The translations under genes were made by a program, and so were the position numbers. A stretch of DNA of 64,000 nt from Liriodendron chinense (Eukaryota; Streptophyta; Magnoliopsida; Magnoliales; Magnoliaceae): contig ML058433.1 of assembly GCA_003013855.2 (NCBI GenBank), forward strand, positions 10,167,966 to 10,231,965, written 5' to 3'. Under the pieces are notes generated by a model. The model had not been told where the DNA came from. It was given only the letters and a program-made list of their open reading frames with translations, and made no database searches. Shown piece after piece: positions 20,597 to 31,383 of the stretch (positions are counted from its first letter, which is position 1; each line of letters starts with the position of its first letter).

Positions 20597-22247
20597 TGAA
20601 ATTTTGTCGGTAGTCTAATACGACACCTATGTATACGTGTGGAAGCTAAAAGTGGAGCGACTAGAATTATGGATAAGTCCTAAAGGGGGGGGGGGGGGGG
20701 TTTAGGACCTTTTAAAATCTTTTCACCTACTTAACAGTTTTAACAAATTAAACTAAGTTAAACGATTGACACTTCGGCTTTTAAGTCTAAGTGAGTCCAA
20801 TCACAAGGCTAACATATAATTAACAATAAAATAACCTAGCCTAAGCATGCATAAATAATCAAATGTTTAAATAAATCAAGATCCTAATCTATGCAACCTA
20901 TGTAGACTGATGAGAATGGATCAATGAGCTCAAGTCTACACAACTTAGTGAAACTACATCTTATGTATGGATGTGCCTATCTAGTGTCTAGCATACATTC
21001 CTATTAAGCATTCATAATTAAATAATTAAATATACAATGCTAAGATAAAAATGTGCTTAAAATAATCACAAACACAAGCATGTATAGTGGTTCGACTTCG
21101 AGTCTACTCCATTCCCGGTTCAAGTACTCAACCCCTTTGAGCACACTGGCATTCACTATGGAGTTTAAATCTGGTTCCTCCCAACTAAAGTGTTTTAAAT
21201 CGGATCCACCAAAACGGGAAGTTTACAGGTTCTTCCCAACCTACACGTTCACACCTGTGTTGGTGGCTCTCCCTTGGAGATTAGTTTAGGCCCGACAAAT
21301 GTGCAAAGGAACGGCAAACGTCTTGGAATTTAGGCTCGACAAATGTGCCAAGGAACGACAAACGTCCCTGAAATTTAGGCTCGATAAACGTTCCAAGAAA
21401 CGAAAAATGTCCCTGAAATTTAGGCCCGACAAATGTGCCAAGGAACAGTAAACGTCCCTAGACTTTTAGGCTCAACTAACAAGTCAAAGATCGGCAAACG
21501 ACCTTGAATTCGAGTTTGACAAACAAACTGTACACTTAATTCTCACAGTTAAAAGAGTGGATGGACTCTTATAAAATACAACTCACTTGTTGGATTTGAG
21601 CCCCGTTGTAACGTCGCTTCGGGTTGGTTCTTCTTGCTCTCACGTACTCGAATTAGCTCCCCTTATGTTCCCCCGATCTTTGATGTCGCTGCTTTGCCAA
21701 AGCTTCAACTCTAAGATCAATTATTTTGCATGTGATGCTCCTTTAGAGATGCCCAATGTGCTAGGAGGGTAGGTTTAAGATCTCTACAACTAATGAGAAT
21801 GGGTTTCCTAGAGAGTCTCACCTACAAGGATCTCATCATAGATAATGGATAGGAATATCACTATCAAGAACAATCTAATATCTAGAGATCAAAAGAGGGA
21901 CAAGTGCATCTTCATCATGAGCTTTGAATGCTCCATTCTTGTGATGAATCACAAGGAGGATCACTTGTTTGGGTTAGGAATAGAGCTCCTAAAGGTAAGT
22001 AATGGTGGTAGCTTTTATCTCCTCAAAATCCCTCTCTCAGCCCAAAGACCACCTCTCCCGTATTTAAAGAAAATTTCAAACGGTTATAAAACGGGCAGAA
22101 AACGGCCATTTCGATATATTGAATTGATGTTTCGATTAATCGGAATTATCTTCGATATATCAAAATGTCATTTCGATAGATCGAAGAATATATCCAGTGG
22201 ATTGTGAAGTTGCTGGACCATCTCTCTAATATATCGAACTAGGGTAT
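20597..22247 (-). repeat. Right (5') LTR of minus-strand Copia, interrupted
   Basis: Same sequence as 17439-19515 but cut at 22247, where a gypsy LTR starts; its outer U3 end should resume after the gypsy element, beyond the window. It contains a 16-G run (20685-20700). Confidence 0.85.
21285..21510. repeat. Minisatellite inside Copia LTR
   Basis: Four to five copies of a roughly 44-bp unit around CGACAAATGTGCCAAGGAAC followed by AAACGTCCCTGAAATTTAGG. The sister LTR has about three copies (18148-18300), so the copy number changes between LTRs of one element. Confidence 0.75.
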
Positions 22248-23108
22248 TGTTGGGGTCCCAAAAGGTAGGGGCCCTTAAAATAAGCAAAATAGCCATATAC
22301 CTCCGAAGAAATCATGCAAAACGCCTTCCGGTGCACGCAAAAAGGAGATTTACAAAATTTCCTTAACCAATTTTGGCTAAAATCTCCAGCGGACCCCATC
22401 GACCACCATGATCAGAACAGTTCGGAACCAGACCCATAACTTCATTATCATTTATGGTGAACAGTGCATGTGATTTCACGATCAAACGGGCCTCACAAAC
22501 CCCCCAAAATTCAAAACCCAAATAGTGGAGTTCTTATTTACATGTCCACACACCCATAAATTCATCAAAATCCGGTACTTTAATTTTTAGGTGCGTTGGA
22601 GTCCACGCACCCGTAAAATAAGTCCTACGCACCCAAAAAATCAGCCAATTGCAAAACACGTTTAAGGGTGCTCCGGACTCAATTTTAAGTGTTTTCAGTT
22701 CCGTTTGAGCCTATTTTGGGTACTTCGAGCGTTCTGGACACAATGAAACAGTCAAATGAACGTTCCGGGATCTCTAAATGAGCAGAATCACGCATCTTTG
22801 AAGTTCAATCCGATTCGGTGCAATGAATGAAATGACTTCTCGGAAAGGAACCGCCAGCATCCAGAATTATGTAAATATGTCATCATTTATATCTACTGTA
22901 AAGTTGTGATCCGATTTGGGTCAAAAGCTAGATAAACGGGACTGTGGTTATCATGATAAACCATATCAAAGAGTTTCGATTCTCTACAAAGCAATTGCTA
23001 TGAACTGCCGCAACACAACAGTCGGTGCCCTACCCATTCAAACGGTATCCGTTGGTTGGGCTACGTAGGCATACACAACTGTAGAATGGACTTCCCGAGG
23101 TCACCTGT
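22248..23108 (+). repeat. Gypsy 5' LTR, first part
   Basis: Begins TGTTGG. Contains no gene. It is cut after CCTGT (23104-23108), which pairs with ACTGT at 30298-30302 as an imperfect 5-bp target duplication of the inserted element. Confidence 0.8.
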
Positions 23109-25188
23109 TGTTGAGATCTTAATTGTGCATATTCTAACCCCAATTCATCACTCATTATGCATGGATTTTATGTTTGAAGACTATTCTAATGCATGGTTTT
23201 GTGATTGCAGGAATGAGAGAGAGTTCACTTGATCAATAGCTAAAAGAAACATATTTAGGAACCTTGGATGAAGACCCAAGGTGGGCCAAAGAAAGAAGAA
23301 AGAAAGGAGAGAGAAGAGAGAAGAAAGAAAGAAGAAAACAATGCAGGAAATTTGGCTAGACCGGTCAAGACCGGTCGGCCATGGGTAGAAAAGTCTTCAC
23401 ATGTTGCTGGACTGCCATCCAGACAGGCTAGACCGGTCTTGACCGGTCGGCCAGCCCTGTCCGACCGGTCTTGACCGGTCGGCCATGCAAATTCCAGATT
23501 CCAGACAGCAGGCCATTCCCGTTTCTGATTTTTTGGACCCATTTTATAGGCACATATTGATGATATTTGGAAATCCAACACATCTATGTCGAAGAGGATC
23601 TCGACGCCGAACTAACCCAAGTGGTTTCGTGTCGATCGGAGCTACGGATTGATCATGGTGGCCAAAACAATACGAACTGTCCAGAAAGTTCCAGATTTCG
23701 CTGTTCCACTCTGGCCGGTCCAGGTGACTCATCATTGATGATATGAAGAATCTACTTTGACCAACTTTTAGGCCACATCCATATATGAATAATCACAAAG
23801 TTTCAGATCAAAAGGATGTGTGGTTTGATCGTACCGGTTGAGGAAAGATGGACCATCCAGAAAGATCCAACTGCGCAGAGTTTATAAAAGCCCTAAGTGT
23901 TCTAATTTTTGGACCACATTCTGGGATTGTTTTGGACAATCTAATCCGTCTATCATGTAGAGGAGGAATTTTTCTACCAATTTTCAAAATTTGGGATCAA
24001 TCCGACATCTGTACACTCCGGAGTGTTGAAAGCAAGATGACTGGTTCTAAAGGTACCCGAAGTGCGCGATTTTGAGAGGCGGTCGGTGATCTGATTGGTG
24101 GGCCCATTCAGAAGATAATCTTAAAAATCTAAATCATCTATGAGGAAGATCACATTACAAGGAAGCTACAAATCAAATTTGAAGGCAATCCGACCATTGG
24201 TTAAGCCGTACCAAGCGAAACAAATTCTGCTATGTTGCTGTACTATTGTTGCACTATAAAAGGAGGTGCTGTCTTCTATTCCAAGGCAAGCAAGGACGTG
24301 GGGAGCAAGGAGTTCAAGTCATAGGAGGCTTCCTAGCCTCCTCCAGCTAGTTTTTCTTCCTTTTCTTAGTTTTAGTTTTATTTTTAATATGCTTTTCATT
24401 AGCTAATCTCTTAGCTAGAGCTAAGAGGTGAACCTTATAGTTTTCTTAGATTGTTTAATTCGTTTTATTGGTTTTAAAGTTGGAATTCATGATTATGAAC
24501 TATGGTTTGAAGTTTATACAAGCTTTAAGTAGTTTTTCTTAGTCTTATGATGACTCATGGATGTTTGGGAGAATTACTTAAATTCTTAATTGGTTTGCAT
24601 CAGTCTAGACCTGTATGATCCGAGGAATTGGAGTGCGCTCTAGTACTATGATCTTCATGTGGGGACTTCCTACCAAAGTTCTACTTTTCTGAATTTCTGT
24701 AATATGTATGGATTGTGCATGTGATTTGAATCAAGTTCAAATCATGATCTAGCCTTGTCTTGTGACAGGACTTGAGGATGGTTATGATTGTGAACTGAAC
24801 CTTTTGGAATGGGGAATGACCTATGCAATTGAGCATGCTCAGCTCAGCCTACATTGAGTGAATCCTATGCATTGAACTTACATATGACAGATTGTTTGGT
24901 TTAACAGCTCTATCATCCGACTAGATAGATCTTAACATCGATTCTAGTTGAGAAAGTGAGAAACCATAGCGAATTATGCATCTAAGGAAAGCTATAAGTG
25001 AATCCTTGATGCTCTAGTTATCTTTTCATTATCAGATTTTCTATTTTATGTTCAAAATCAATTTCACAATCCTCTTAAGATTCTAGTTATTAGGATAGTT
25101 TGAATTGTTTACTTCCTTCCCTGTGGATCGACCTCGGTCTTACCGAGATTATTACTACATCGCAACCCTACACTTGGGGAAGCAAACA
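23109..25188 (+). repeat. 5' LTR of the non-autonomous element
   Basis: Starts TGTTGAGATCTTAATTGTGC and ends GGGGAAGCAAACA. A GACCGGTCAAGACCGGTCGG palindrome array lies at about 23355-23485. A TATAAAAG box is at 24255-24262, about 120 bp before a polypyrimidine leader. The 90 bp near the end (GTGGATCGACCTCGGTCTTA) are well conserved in all three copies. Confidence 0.9.
23355..23485. promoter_or_regulatory. ACCGGT palindrome array in U3
   Basis: Three pairs of GACCGGTC in GACCGGTCAAGACCGGTC or GACCGGTCTTGACCGGTC arrangement, each pair followed by GGCC. The matching LTR at 28430-28590 has four pairs; the solo LTR (49980-50140) has four to five, partly mutated. Likely protein-binding sites upstream of the TATA box; function inferred. 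Confidence 0.7.
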
Positions 25189-25191
25189 AGT

Positions 25192-25213
25192 TTTTTTGGC
25201 GCCGTTGCCGGGG
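25192..25213 (+). promoter_or_regulatory. Primer-binding site of the non-autonomous element
   Basis: TTTTTTGGCGCCGTTGCCGG starts a few bases after the 5' LTR, a tRNA primer site common in plant gypsy elements. This places the family with Ty3/gypsy rather than Copia. Confidence 0.8.
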
Positions 25214-25455
25214 AAGAGGTTAAATGGTTCTAATTGTTCTAGTAGTTATAGAGTAGTCTTAGTTAGGTAGGATTTTCAGTTTTTATAGAAGTAGATTTTC
25301 TGATTTTTTTTTATAGATTACTAACAATTTTTTGTTGAATTTTGTAGGACATTGTTGCTGAATATATCTCACTCTATTGGGTAACATCTCTCCATCTCCC
25401 TTCTTTTTGTTCTTTTTCTAGAGTAGGGTAGTTTCCAATTCCTTATAATTTCATT

Positions 25456-27063
25456 ATGAATGATTGGACGGGTGGATTGTCTAAATACCTTTTGGAAGAT
25501 GAGAGGTCGAACCAAATAAAAAATCATTATGATTGGAACCACTATAAGCATGAATATCTTTCTATGACTCAATCTACTTCTAATACTCCCCCACATAAGA
25601 CCTTGCGAGATTACCGGAATGACAACAATGTGCATAACTTTTTGCCAGGTAAGACAATGGGAGAGTATCAGAAAGAGATGAATAATGTTCCACCGATTAG
25701 GACAATGTATGATCACTTGTTTGGCTACAAATATCAACAACTATCTAATAGCACAACATATGACATGCATAATCCTAATAGGTGGGAGCATCAAAATTTC
25801 AATTTGGGAGACGAGCCAACCATGGATGCCAACAATGATCCTCAAGAATTTCTTTCTCATGAGCCACAACCGACACGAGCTCTTGAGGATACACTGTGAG
25901 AGTTTATGGAAATAACTGAGCAATGCATACAAAACCTCTTGCCATCTCAAAATATTGAACCCAACATTGGGAACACTGAATCAATCCCCAACAATCAGGA
26001 GGATGAGGCTATCCAAACCCAACCTTCTCTAGATTTAATGACTAAACTTCTAGAGGATATTGATCTTGGTGACCCCAATATCATCATCGATTATGGTGAA
26101 TCAACTATCTCTTTTAGATATCCCGATTTTAATAATGAAGAGATTTCAATGACGGTTGACGAACCTAAGGAATCCATAAAATCTGAAAGTGATAATGAGA
26201 TTGCCTACAATGAGGGTTCCGTGGATGATTGTGAGCCTATGATTTCTTCTTCCAAAGGGCCGAATGTTTATGAGTCGCCAGAAAATATTCTTGCTAGAGA
26301 GATGGCCGAAGCTGATATTTTTGAGTCCTTCCACTAACAACACATGTCGGATTCTATTGTGGAAAAACTCCCTTGGGTTAAAAATTCTGTTTCTTTGGAT
26401 GATATGGTGGCACAATCTGAAATTTTAGATCAACCAATGCTACATGATGTGCTTACCAATGAATCTGAAAAAATTTCTTTGGAAGACCTCCCCTCTATAG
26501 AGGAGGAATTCCTTACCCTTGAAACAGAATTTCCTCAATCACTTAGGGAGAACAAGGACCCTTCATCCGACTCTCTCGATTTCCTAGAGGAATACATGAC
26601 CCACCCCTATGATCTTGATGATGAGATGATTAAGGAGTTGGATAGTTTGTTAGACACGGTGTCGGTGCCTGAAGAACACCATTCCACTGATTTACACTCT
26701 TTACCATTATTTGTGGAAACACCGTGCAATTCTGAATTTGTGGAGGAGACAACCCAAACTGAAAAATACTTAATGAATGTCTCTCCACCATCATGGGTTC
26801 TTCAACCCATTGAAAATTCTGATTGGGAGGACTCGTTTTTAATCAATTACAACCCAATTCAGAACTTGAGGAGATATTTTTTTGCTGCTCTTATCTCCTC
26901 CTTACATGCGTGTGGTGCACACTATGATTGGACCTTCATGAAGAAACGCACCCATGTATACATTCGAGCAGGACTTTGGATGGTCCTCATGAGAAACCTA
27001 TTGAAATTTATGAAGATCCTGCTCAAATTTGATCATGTAGTCGATCAGACTAATCAAAGGTAG
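25456..27063 (+). pseudogene. Long acidic reading frame of unknown function, two in-frame stops
   Basis: 535 codons in one frame, broken only by TGA at 25897 and TAA at 26335; the three parts are 147, 143 and 239 residues. I do not recognise the protein. It is rich in D, E, N and S. The first part has WEHQNFNLGDEP and PQPTRALEDTL, faintly like the start of gypsy gag. The middle has DIDLGDPNIIIDYGESTISF, faintly like a region before the protease in some gypsy polyproteins. The last has many EE/DD clusters and a basic, hydrophobic tail. No zinc knuckle, protease, RT or integrase motif is present. The long openness suggests the frame was translated until recently. It could be a remodelled gag-like protein of a non-autonomous family. 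Confidence 0.55.
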
Positions 27064-28182
27064 GTAGGTAGGTTAGGATTTTTTTCTGCATTTAGGATTG
27101 AATAAGTCTCATTGAGACAATAGAAGATGCTAGAATTGATCAACTTGCTACCTCAGGTACTCTCGTTCTCACTCTCCTTTTTTTTATGTCATTGCTCTCA
27201 TGTCATGCATATTGCATATCTTATTACATTGAGGACAATGTAAGATTTTGGTTGGGGGGTGAGATTCCTTAGATGAATCTACTAGCTTTTGTGACATTTC
27301 GAGCAATTATGTAGAAAATTTTTTATTTTTCTAAAATTCAAAACTCTTTTGGAAAACGTTGTTTCTATGCATTCAAGATGATATGAGTATAAGAGGAGGA
27401 GATACGAAGTGAGTGATGTTGCAAGCTTTGAACTTCTCTTAATATAATGGTTTTATATGTGAATTCCCCTATTTATATGATTGATAGAAAATATGAACAC
27501 CTTTACACCTAGTTCACATTACACGATTTTCATGGGTTGAAAGGATTATGTGATTTGTGGATTAGCTAGACTTAGATTTAAGGTGTTGAGGAACCAAGCC
27601 GGGGTACTTTGTCTATCCTTGTCCATGGGAAAATAACGAAAGATATGGATTTTTAAAAATCCTATCTAATGCAAAAGAAAAAGGAAAGGAAGGATGAAAT
27701 TGGGAATGATGGAAAAATGGTGGAAATTTCCAATTAGGGCTACCTACTACCAACCGGGGGATGGTCTACCCGTAACCAAAGCCGAAAATGGGACGTAGTG
27801 TGAAAGCTGTCGGAAGGACGGTAAGACAAATTCCTGTCATAGGCTTGTTGTTGCTCTATACACCTTGAGATCTATAGTTTAGTTGATCTAAGAAGAAGAT
27901 AATCCTGAAAACTCATGAGATGAACTTTCACTATGCACACTAGGGTGAATTTGTTCAAGTTCTTCTATTTATCAATCAATCAGCGGGAATTTCATATAAA
28001 CACTTATTATGCTCTAAGAGTTTAACGTTTCAACTTCTATCACCTAATTTCTTTGATTTTTATGCTTGTGTGTCTTGGAATGTATAAAAGAATAGTTTCT
28101 AGAGGAGAGTTGGATTTTGGAGAATTAAATTTGTTTCACGCATGTTTTGCTCGGGACTAGCAAAATGCTGGTTGGGGGGGTG
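27064..28182 (+). other. 3' non-coding part of the non-autonomous element
   Basis: No gene. A CATTGAGGACAATGTAAGAT motif at about 27229 followed by GGTTGGGGGGTGAG (27252) looks like a duplicate of the final polypurine tract at 28170-28182. Such a CATTGAGGACAATG motif with a following G-run is familiar from the 3' part of Athila/Tat-type elements. Confidence 0.6.
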
Positions 28183-30297
28183 TGTTGAGATCTTAATTGT
28201 GCATATTCTAACCCCAATTCATCACTCATTATGCATGGATTTTATGTTTGAAGACTATTCTAATGCATAGTTTTGTGATTGCAGGAATAAGAGAGAGTTC
28301 ACTTGATCAATAGCTAAAAGAAACATATTTAGGAACCTTGGATGAAGGCCCAAGGTGGGCCAAAGAAAGAAGAAAGCAAGGAGAGAGAAGAGAGAAGAAA
28401 GAAAGAAGAAAACAATGCAGGAAATTTGGCTAGACCGGTCAAGACCGGTCAGCCAGGAGACCCACGACCGGTCAAGACCGGTCGGCCATGGGTAGAAAAG
28501 TCTTCACATGTTGCTGGACTGCCATCCAGACAGGCTAGACCGGTCTTGACCGGTCGGCCAGCCCTGTCCGACCGGTCTTGACCGGTCGGCCATGCAAATT
28601 CTAGATTCTAGACAGCAGGCCATTCCCGTTTCTGATTTTTTGGACCCATTTTCTAGGCACATATTGATGATATTTGGAAATCCAACACATCTATGTCGAA
28701 GAGTATCTCGACGCCGAACTAACCCAAGTGGTTTCGTGTCGATCGGAGCTACGGATTGATCGTGGTGGCCAAAACAATACGAACTGTCCAGAAAGTTCCA
28801 GATTTCGCTGTTCCACTCTGGGCCGGTCCAGGTGACTCATCATTGATGATATGAAGAATCTACTTTGACCATATTTTAGACCACATCCATATATGAATAA
28901 TCACAAAGTTTCAGATCAAAAGGATGTGTGGTTTGATCGTACCGGTTGAGGAAAGATGGACCATCCAGAAAGATCCAACTGCGCAGAGTTTATAAAAGCC
29001 CTAAGTGTTCTAATTTTTGGACCACATTCTGGGATTGTTTTGGACAATCTAATCCGTCTATCATGTAGAGGAGGAATTTTTCTACCGATTTTCAAAATTT
29101 GGGATCAATCCGACATCTGTACACTCCGGAGTGTTGAAAGCAAGATGACTGGTTCTAAAGGTACCCGAAGTGCGCGATTTTGAGAGGCGGTCGGTGATCT
29201 GATTGGTGGGCCCATTCAGAAGATAATCTTGAAAATCTAAATCATCTATGAGGAAGATCACATTACAAGGAAGCTACAAATCAAATTTGAAGGCAATCCG
29301 ACCATTGGTTAAGCCGTACCAAGCGAAACAAATTCTGCTATGTTGCTGTACTATTGTTGCACTATAAAAGGAGGTGCTCTCTTCTATTCCAAGGCAAGCA
29401 AGGACGTGGGGAGCAAGGAGTTCAAGTCATAGGAGGCTTCCTAGCCTCCTCCAGCTAGTTTTTCTTCCTTTTCTTAGTTCTAGTTTTATTTTTAATATGC
29501 TTTTCATTAGCTAATCTCTTAGCTAGAGCTAAGAGGTGAACCTTATAGTTTTCTTAGATTGTTTAATTCGTTTTTATTGGTTTTAAAGTTGGAATTCATG
29601 ATTATGAACTATGGTTTGAAGTTTATACAAGCTTTAAGTAGTTTTTCTTAGTCTTATGATGACTCATGGATGTTTGGGAGAATTACTTAAATTCTTAATT
29701 GGTTTGCATCAGTCTAAACCTGTATGATCCGAGGAATTGGAGTGCGCTCTAGTACTATGATCTTCATGTGGGGACTTCCTACCAAAGTTCTACTTTTCTG
29801 AATTTCTGTAATATGTATGGATTGTGCATGTGATTTGAATCAAGTTCAAATCATGATCTAGCCTTGTCTTGTGACAGGACTTGAGGATGGTTATGATTGT
29901 GAACTGAACCTTTTGGAATGGGGAATGACCTATGCAATTGAACATGCTCAGCTCAGCCTACATTGAGTGAATCCTATGCATTGAACTTACATATGACAGA
30001 TTGTTTGGTTTAACAGCTCTATCATCCGACTAGATAGATCTTAACATCGATTCTAGTTGAGAAAGTGAGAAACCATAGCGAATTATGCATCTAAGGAAAG
30101 CTATAAGTGGATCCTTGATGCTCTAGTTATCTTTTCATTATCAAATTTTCTATTTTATGTTCAAAATCAATTTCACAATCCTCTTAAGATTCTAGTTATT
30201 AGGATAGTTTGAATTGTTTACTTCCTTCCCTGTGGATCGACCTCGGTCTTACCGAGATTATTACTACATCGCAACCCTACACTTGGGGAAGCGAACA
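28183..30297 (+). repeat. 3' LTR of the non-autonomous element
   Basis: Same as the 5' LTR but with a 33-bp extra segment in the ACCGGT array (near 28450-28482). TATAAAAG box at 29363-29370. Ends GGGGAAGCGAACA. Confidence 0.9.
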
Positions 30298-30302
30298 ACT
30301 GT

Positions 30303-30735
30303 CCCTACATTGACAGGCGCGGGCCCAGAGTCGTCCATCTCAGTCAGAAACCCTGATAGTGTCAGTCTGGATCTCCGGCCAAAACATGGGATATAGACAT
30401 CTGACTAATACGAAGACGGTTCAGTACATAGCAAAACAAACACAGGTCTCTACGACCACAAACTTTAAAACCATAGTCCTTGCTGAGTAGTCTTTTGCCT
30501 TTTAATCAAGGGTCATCGATCATTCGATGTAATTAAGGGCTCGTGCCAGATCACTGCCTAGAATGTACAAGATCCCAGGATCTCTGGAATAAAATTGCCC
30601 TTGCGATATCTCTTCTTGTGTACTTTTGCGAATGCTTGTGATTGTCTATAAATGTTTCTATTACTTAGAACCCTAGAGCAACAAAATGCCCATTTTCAGG
30701 AAAATGTCCTCGTGATCCATTTTCTAGTTCCAACA
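30303..30735 (+). repeat. Gypsy 5' LTR, second part
   Basis: Continues the LTR cut at 23108. An AATAAA signal is at 30588-30593. It ends CCAACA, the inverse of the LTR start TGTTGG. Total LTR without the insertion is about 1.29 kb. Confidence 0.8.
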
Positions 30736-30738
30736 AAC

Positions 30739-30756
30739 TGGCGACTCTGCTGGGGA
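30739..30756 (+). promoter_or_regulatory. Primer-binding site of the gypsy element
   Basis: TGGCGACTCTGCTGGGGA three bases after the LTR end. A partial second copy, ACTGGCGACTCTCAACGGGA, is at about 30882. Confidence 0.8.
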
Positions 30757-31383
30757 TCGAACCCAGAATCTCTGGTTAGCTCTGAGTATAGAAACGCTCT
30801 AAGATCAATCATTCGCAGATACGAATGTGTACGCAAGAGATATATCGCGAAGCATAATGTTTCGGCGCCCTCGGGCGCCAAACTGGCGACTCTCAACGGG
30901 AACGTTCTTCCCTTCATCTTTAAGGCAATAGACGGTAAACTAAAAGGTTTTCAAACCACAAACTTCCACAACCACACGTACTTCTCTCCTTCTTGCTTAT
31001 TTCTGTCAGTTTATGCACCGTGATCGATGGGTTCACGCTCCCGGCCGCATTTATGAACCGTTCTAATGATTTTCTGACCCCACAGAATTAGCAAGATACT
31101 AGAACGGACAGAAGAAATGGCATGCTTAATGACCAGTTCGTGCACCTTCCTTGCCACCAGAGGCTTCAACTTCCCCCATTCCACCACAAATACGAACCCA
31201 AGCTCAGAATGGCAGTTGGTTGAGACCCGAAGGCAGAAGAAGGAATAGAGGAAAGCTGCCATCATAGCAGCATATAGGAAGGCAAACGTTGCAAGGCCTC
31301 GCCCCGTGATAAAAAAACAGTGGCAGCCGAAGCAGTGACAGAAGATCCTTATCAACAGGCAGGCCACATCAACCGAGCCCGCA
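30757..31383 (+). other. Gypsy leader region
   Basis: About 630 bp between the primer site and gag. No convincing reading frame; a CTGACCCCACAG acceptor-like sequence is near 31075. Probably the untranslated and packaging leader. Confidence 0.5.

Larger units (their letters stand above)
17439..22247 (-). mobile_element. Minus-strand Copia derivative, internally deleted
   Basis: Left LTR 17439-19515, internal region 19516-20596 (only 1081 bp) and right (5') LTR 20597-22247, which is cut by a gypsy insertion. It is inserted in the gag start of the plus-strand Copia; the preceding GATAT (17434-17438) would be the duplicated target, whose partner lies outside the window. The internal region keeps the primer site, the gag start and a polypurine tract but no protease, integrase, reverse transcriptase or RNase H. 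It is therefore non-autonomous and would need another Copia's enzymes. Confidence 0.85.
23109..30297 (+). mobile_element. Non-autonomous LTR retrotransposon with two LTRs
   Basis: 7189 bp: LTR 23109-25188 (2080 bp), internal 25189-28182 (2994 bp), LTR 28183-30297 (2115 bp). Target duplication CCTGT/ACTGT (one mismatch). Primer site TTTTTGGCGCCGTTGCCGGGGA-type at 25192 on; polypurine tract GGTTGGGGGGGTG just before 28183. There is no reverse transcriptase, integrase or RNase H; one long frame with two stops (25456-27063) is the only coding-like region. The LTRs differ at about two dozen positions plus one 33-bp indel by eye (roughly 1.1 percent), older than the Tat insertion if rates are equal. 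A third LTR of the family is the solo LTR at 49730-51691. Confidence 0.88.

Noticed and set aside
28956..29183. 75-residue frame MDHPERSNCAEF, also at 23848 and 50512
   Set aside because: It is present in all three LTRs of the non-autonomous family at the same position, upstream of the TATA box. Shared because LTRs are copies; no domain seen.
30652..31023. 123-residue frame MFLLLRTLEQQ across the gypsy LTR end
   Set aside because: It reads through the LTR end and primer-binding site, which are non-coding; no homology seen.
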